A DNA stretch of 64,000 nt from Lutibaculum sp963816555 (GTDB lineage Bacteria > Pseudomonadota > Alphaproteobacteria > Rhizobiales > Tepidamorphaceae). Below are positions 63,493 through 64,000 of the stretch, piece after piece. The translations under genes were made by a program, and so were the position numbers. Each line of letters starts with the position of its first letter. The first letter of the stretch is position 1. Below the pieces are notes generated by a model, which was given only the letters and a program-made list of their open reading frames with translations, had not been told where the DNA came from and did no database searches. The DNA lies in contig CAWFLD010000011.1 of the NCBI GenBank assembly GCA_963816555.1, forward strand, positions 62,001-126,000. Direction: 5' to 3'.

Positions 63493-64000
63493 TCACCGCG
63501 ATGAAAAGTATTCGGCAGTAGAGCCGGCCGGGCCCCGTTCGAGAAAGCGTCGGCTCTGCTCCCGCTCCGGGAGGTGGGGCTCGCGGTCGATGCCGAGAAG
63601 GCGGGTGATGATGACCATGATCGTCTTGGCGACGATCACGAGGTCGTAGGTGATCGAGACCTTCTCGACGTAGACCCGCTCGATCGCGAGCTTCACCGGC
63701 ATGAGGCCGGACACGTACGAGCCCTCGGGATCCTGCGGGTCGAGATACTCGTCCTCGTGGAAATAGCCGAAGATGGCGCCCGGGCTCGTCAGGCCGGGCC
63801 TGACGGCGAGCGTTTCGCGCATCCAGTCGGTGTAGTGGTCGCGGACGATGCCCGGATCCTCGGGCCGCGGCCCGACCACCGACATCTCGCCCCTGACGAC
63901 GTTGAAGAGCTGCGGCAGCTCGTCGAGCTTGCTGCGGCGCAGGAAGCGGCCGAGCGGGAAGATGCGCGCGTCGCCCGGAGCGGTGATGACCGCGCCCTGC
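63493..64000 (-). CDS. Bacterial sugar transferase (exopolysaccharide undecaprenyl-phosphate type), C-terminal part
   Basis: The open frame runs off the window edge on the 5' side. Visible are IFPLGRFLRRSKLDELPQLF, GEMSVVGPRPEDPGIV and RETLAVRPGLTSPGAIFGYF, the hallmark KLDELPQ, SxVGPRP and RPGLTSP motifs of WbaP/ExoY-like transferases that start exopolysaccharide or O-antigen units on undecaprenyl phosphate. The tail after IVIAKTIMVII-like helix (residues VIVAKTIMVIITRLLGI) is longer than usual and ends in an unusual Pro/Arg-rich stretch. The N-terminal membrane part is beyond the window. Confidence 0.9.
   Translation of the reverse strand, partial: QGAVITAPGDARIFPLGRFLRRSKLDELPQLFNVVRGEMSVVGPRPEDPGIVRDHYTDWMRETLAVRPGLTSPGAIFGYFHEDEYLDPQDPEGSYVSGLMPVKLAIERVYVEKVSITYDLVIVAKTIMVIITRLLGIDREPHLPEREQSRRFLERGPAGSTAEYFSSR

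Overview
This 64 kb window is very GC-rich chromosomal DNA. It looks like an alphaproteobacterium of the Hyphomicrobiales (Rhizobiales) type. The main reasons are a Sinorhizobium-like chemotaxis operon (STAS-cheY1-cheA-cheW-cheR-cheB-cheY2-cheD-cheT), a giant Growth-Pole-Ring (GPR)-like coiled-coil protein, a DUF2849/DUF934 sulfate-assimilation cluster, and a TTAA-N7-TTAA CtrA-type site. The genus cannot be fixed from the sequence alone. I see no tRNA, rRNA, CRISPR array, transposase or prophage.

Layout. 0-2.5 kb: the end of a ycjX-like gene, ycjF, a rhodanese, and a frame-broken BrnT/BrnA-like toxin-antitoxin remnant. 2.5-5.2 kb: a PQQ quinoprotein dehydrogenase split into a periplasmic catalytic gene and a small membrane-anchor gene. 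5.4-11.4 kb: a secreted protein, a VWA protein, a CelD-like acyltransferase, a glutamine-synthetase-family enzyme, a DUF1801 protein and a DMT exporter. 11.6-18.3 kb: sulfate assimilation (cysG, DUF2849, cysI, cysH, DUF934) with a ferredoxin-NADP reductase and two 2Fe-2S ferredoxins that could feed electrons to the sulfite reductase. 18.4-26.6 kb: an HPt protein and, divergently, the 7.4 kb GPR-like gene made of 11-residue repeats. 26.9-32.4 kb: an Mla/MCE lipid-transport operon (mlaE, mlaF, a 948-residue mlaD, a lipoprotein). 32.5-37.4 kb: a D-glutamate catabolism pair (dgcN-dgcA), a PLP dehydratase, a family 4 glycosyltransferase and an LpxH-like phosphoesterase. 37.5-41 kb: a FadL-type porin, an FAH-family enzyme and a GNAT protein. 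40.8-43.7 kb: thiM-thiD-TRAP binding protein behind a TPP riboswitch. 43.8-46.3 kb: a lone Lrp/AsnC ligand domain, a DMT transporter and an MscS channel. 46.4-61.8 kb: the chemotaxis region, with four methyl-accepting proteins (one a globin sensor), a free-standing periplasmic CACHE-like protein and a small secreted protein of unknown role. 62.3-64 kb: a PAS/XRE-type regulator and the 3' part of an exopolysaccharide sugar transferase.

A feature of the whole window is frame damage in genes that otherwise look intact: GPR, the dehydratase, the glycosyltransferase, the GNAT protein, cheB, cheA and the PAS regulator. I count eleven single-base events, ten of them insertions. Most are probably sequence errors rather than gene decay, because the reading frame resumes at the exact homologous position each time. 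Coordinates for those genes span the full restored gene.
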